Assembly (NCBI GenBank): GCA_902589315.1
Contig: CACISK010000004.1
Location: forward strand, 62,001-126,000
Direction of reading: 5' to 3'
DNA: 64,000 nt
Source: an uncultured Pelagibacteraceae bacterium
Lineage (GTDB): Bacteria; Pseudomonadota; Alphaproteobacteria; Pelagibacterales; Pelagibacteraceae
The translations under genes were made by a program, and so were the position numbers. The notes under the pieces were generated by a model. It had not been told where the DNA came from. It was given only the letters and a program-made list of their open reading frames with translations, and did not search any database. Shown one piece after another: positions 63,310-64,000 of this stretch (positions within the stretch are counted from its first letter, which is position 1; the number at the start of each line of letters is the position of its first letter).

Positions 63310-64000
63310 TTAAGAAGCTTCTGATAATTTAGAGAGCTTTTTTCTCTCATGAGGATCAAGCACAGTTTTTCTTAATCTGCATGAATTTGGCGTAATTTCT
63401 AATGCTTCATCAGAATTTAACATGCTCAATTGTTCAGCAATAGACATCTTTCTTACGGGAGTTAAGACAACATTTTCATCTGTCCCCTGTGTTCTCATAT
63501 TTGTAAGTTTTTTACCTTTCATGACATTTATAATCATATCACCAGGTTTAGGTGACAATCCTACAATCATGCCCGAATAAACTGGATCATTATGAGTAAC
63601 AAACATTTCTCCTCTTGCCTGTAGATTATAAATTGCAAAAGCTACTGCTTTTCCTTGCTCCATAGAAATTAATGCACCATTTCTTCTGCCTTCCATATCT
63701 CCCTCAAATTTTCCGTAGGAATGGAATATTCTGTTTATTACTCCTGTTCCTTTAGTTAGAGTAAGAAATCTACTAGTATATCCCATTAAACCTCTAGTTG
63801 GTGCATGAAAGATTAATCGTTTTTTATTTTTTCCAGTATCTTTAAGATCTATTAACTTTCCTTTTCTTTTGTTCATAGAGTCTATAACTTTTGAAGAAAA
63901 CTCTTCGTCAAGATCCATAGTAATTTCTTCAATGGGTTCTAATTTTTCACCATTTTCATTTTTTTGAAATAAAACTCTAGGAGGGCTTACTGTCATTTCA
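63310..64000 (-). CDS. typA: GTPase TypA/BipA, C-terminal part cut by window edge
   Basis: The stop is at 63310 and the reading frame continues past position 64000, so only the C-terminal ~230 residues are present. They cover the EF-G-like domain (TRGLMGYTSRFLTLTKGTGV, IFHSYGKFEGDMEGRRNGAL) and the BipA-specific C-terminus (TNMRTQGTDENVVLTPVRKM). BipA is a ribosome-associated translational GTPase needed in stress and cold. The GTPase domain lies outside the window. Confidence 0.95.
   Translation of the reverse strand, partial: EMTVSPPRVLFQKNENGEKLEPIEEITMDLDEEFSSKVIDSMNKRKGKLIDLKDTGKNKKRLIFHAPTRGLMGYTSRFLTLTKGTGVINRIFHSYGKFEGDMEGRRNGALISMEQGKAVAFAIYNLQARGEMFVTHNDPVYSGMIVGLSPKPGDMIINVMKGKKLTNMRTQGTDENVVLTPVRKMSIAEQLSMLNSDEALEITPNSCRLRKTVLDPHERKKLSKLSEAS

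Noticed and set aside
1-64000. tRNA, rRNA, CRISPR, prophage or insertion sequences
   Set aside because: No cloverleaf-like gaps, spaced repeats, integrase or transposase sequence, or terminal inverted repeats were seen; intergenic space is too small for most of them.

Overview
The window is one continuous stretch of a very AT-rich, tightly packed bacterial chromosome. Protein similarities recalled from memory, gene order and compactness all point to an alphaproteobacterium of the SAR11 clade (Pelagibacterales). Supporting signs are a class I lysyl-tRNA synthetase, the ATP synthase zeta inhibitor (DUF1476), a ChvG/ChvI two-component pair, a RegA/ActR-type regulator, AmgK/MurU cell-wall recycling, an ScfR-type regulator beside isocitrate lyase, and a SAM-II riboswitch before metX. 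Genes often overlap by 1 to 35 bases and no gene-free stretch exceeds about 300 bases. I see no rRNA, tRNA, CRISPR array, prophage or insertion sequence. The taxonomic call is inference; no database search was possible.

Layout. 1-4616 (minus): rplU-rpmA-obg-proB-proA-nadD-rsfS (ribosomal proteins, ribosome-assembly GTPase, proline and NAD synthesis). 4681-7114 (minus): gloB, metW and metX, with a SAM-II riboswitch and promoter before metX. 7294-9262 (plus): hisC and tyrA. 9264-12887 (minus): trkH, ampG and an NlpC/P60 peptidase. 12974-16448 (plus): lysK, pyrD, rpmB and a queuosine-precursor transporter. 16449-20597 (minus): a polyamine operon (PLP decarboxylase, deoxyhypusine-synthase homologue, AguB, AguA) whose leader holds a terminator-like hairpin. 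20743-30398 (mostly plus): RegA-like regulator, BioY (minus), polA, chvI-chvG, ahcY, tsaE-amgK-murU. 30404-32914: gpmA, then a VanZ-like protein, ATPase zeta, a nuclease and a lytic-transglycosylase-like lipoprotein. 32904-38318 (minus): msrA-sseA-RND adaptor-RND pump. 38353-41009: EamA transporter, AlkA-type glycosylase, two DUF1330 proteins and a phosphoribosyltransferase, closed by a strong terminator. 41057-45696 (minus): a nucleoside-type BMP ABC importer. 45835-48821: small lipoprotein, Hsp20 with a probable ROSE-like thermometer and heat-shock-type promoter, oligopeptidase B. 48839-55605: J-domain protein, glycosyltransferase 9, DapA-family enzyme, cyclopropane fatty-acid synthase, a Lys-rich coiled-coil protein, a TPR protein and the ScfR-type regulator. 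55606-57177: an array of TTTGTAAA operators, a 53-residue ORF and isocitrate lyase. 57174-64000: DjlA-like protein, small membrane and DCC proteins, tldD-pmbA, a DUF6134-like protein, a YczE-like membrane protein, an unknown membrane protein and the end of typA.

How the genes fit together. Sulfur and methyl metabolism links metX/metW under SAM control, AhcY and MsrA. Cell-wall turnover and recycling are represented by the NlpC/P60 peptidase, AmpG, AmgK, MurU and the transglycosylase-like lipoprotein. Polyamine supply is a compact four-gene pathway to putrescine and probably homospermidine. Purine uptake (BMP importer) lies next to a salvage-type phosphoribosyltransferase. The glyoxylate shunt gene aceA faces its probable regulator.

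The most notable material is regulatory: the SAM-II element with a U8 tract directly behind it, the putative ROSE thermometer, two near-identical CTTGAAA-N15-CCATATA promoters, probable leaderless starts, the operator array, and the unlisted small ORF before aceA.
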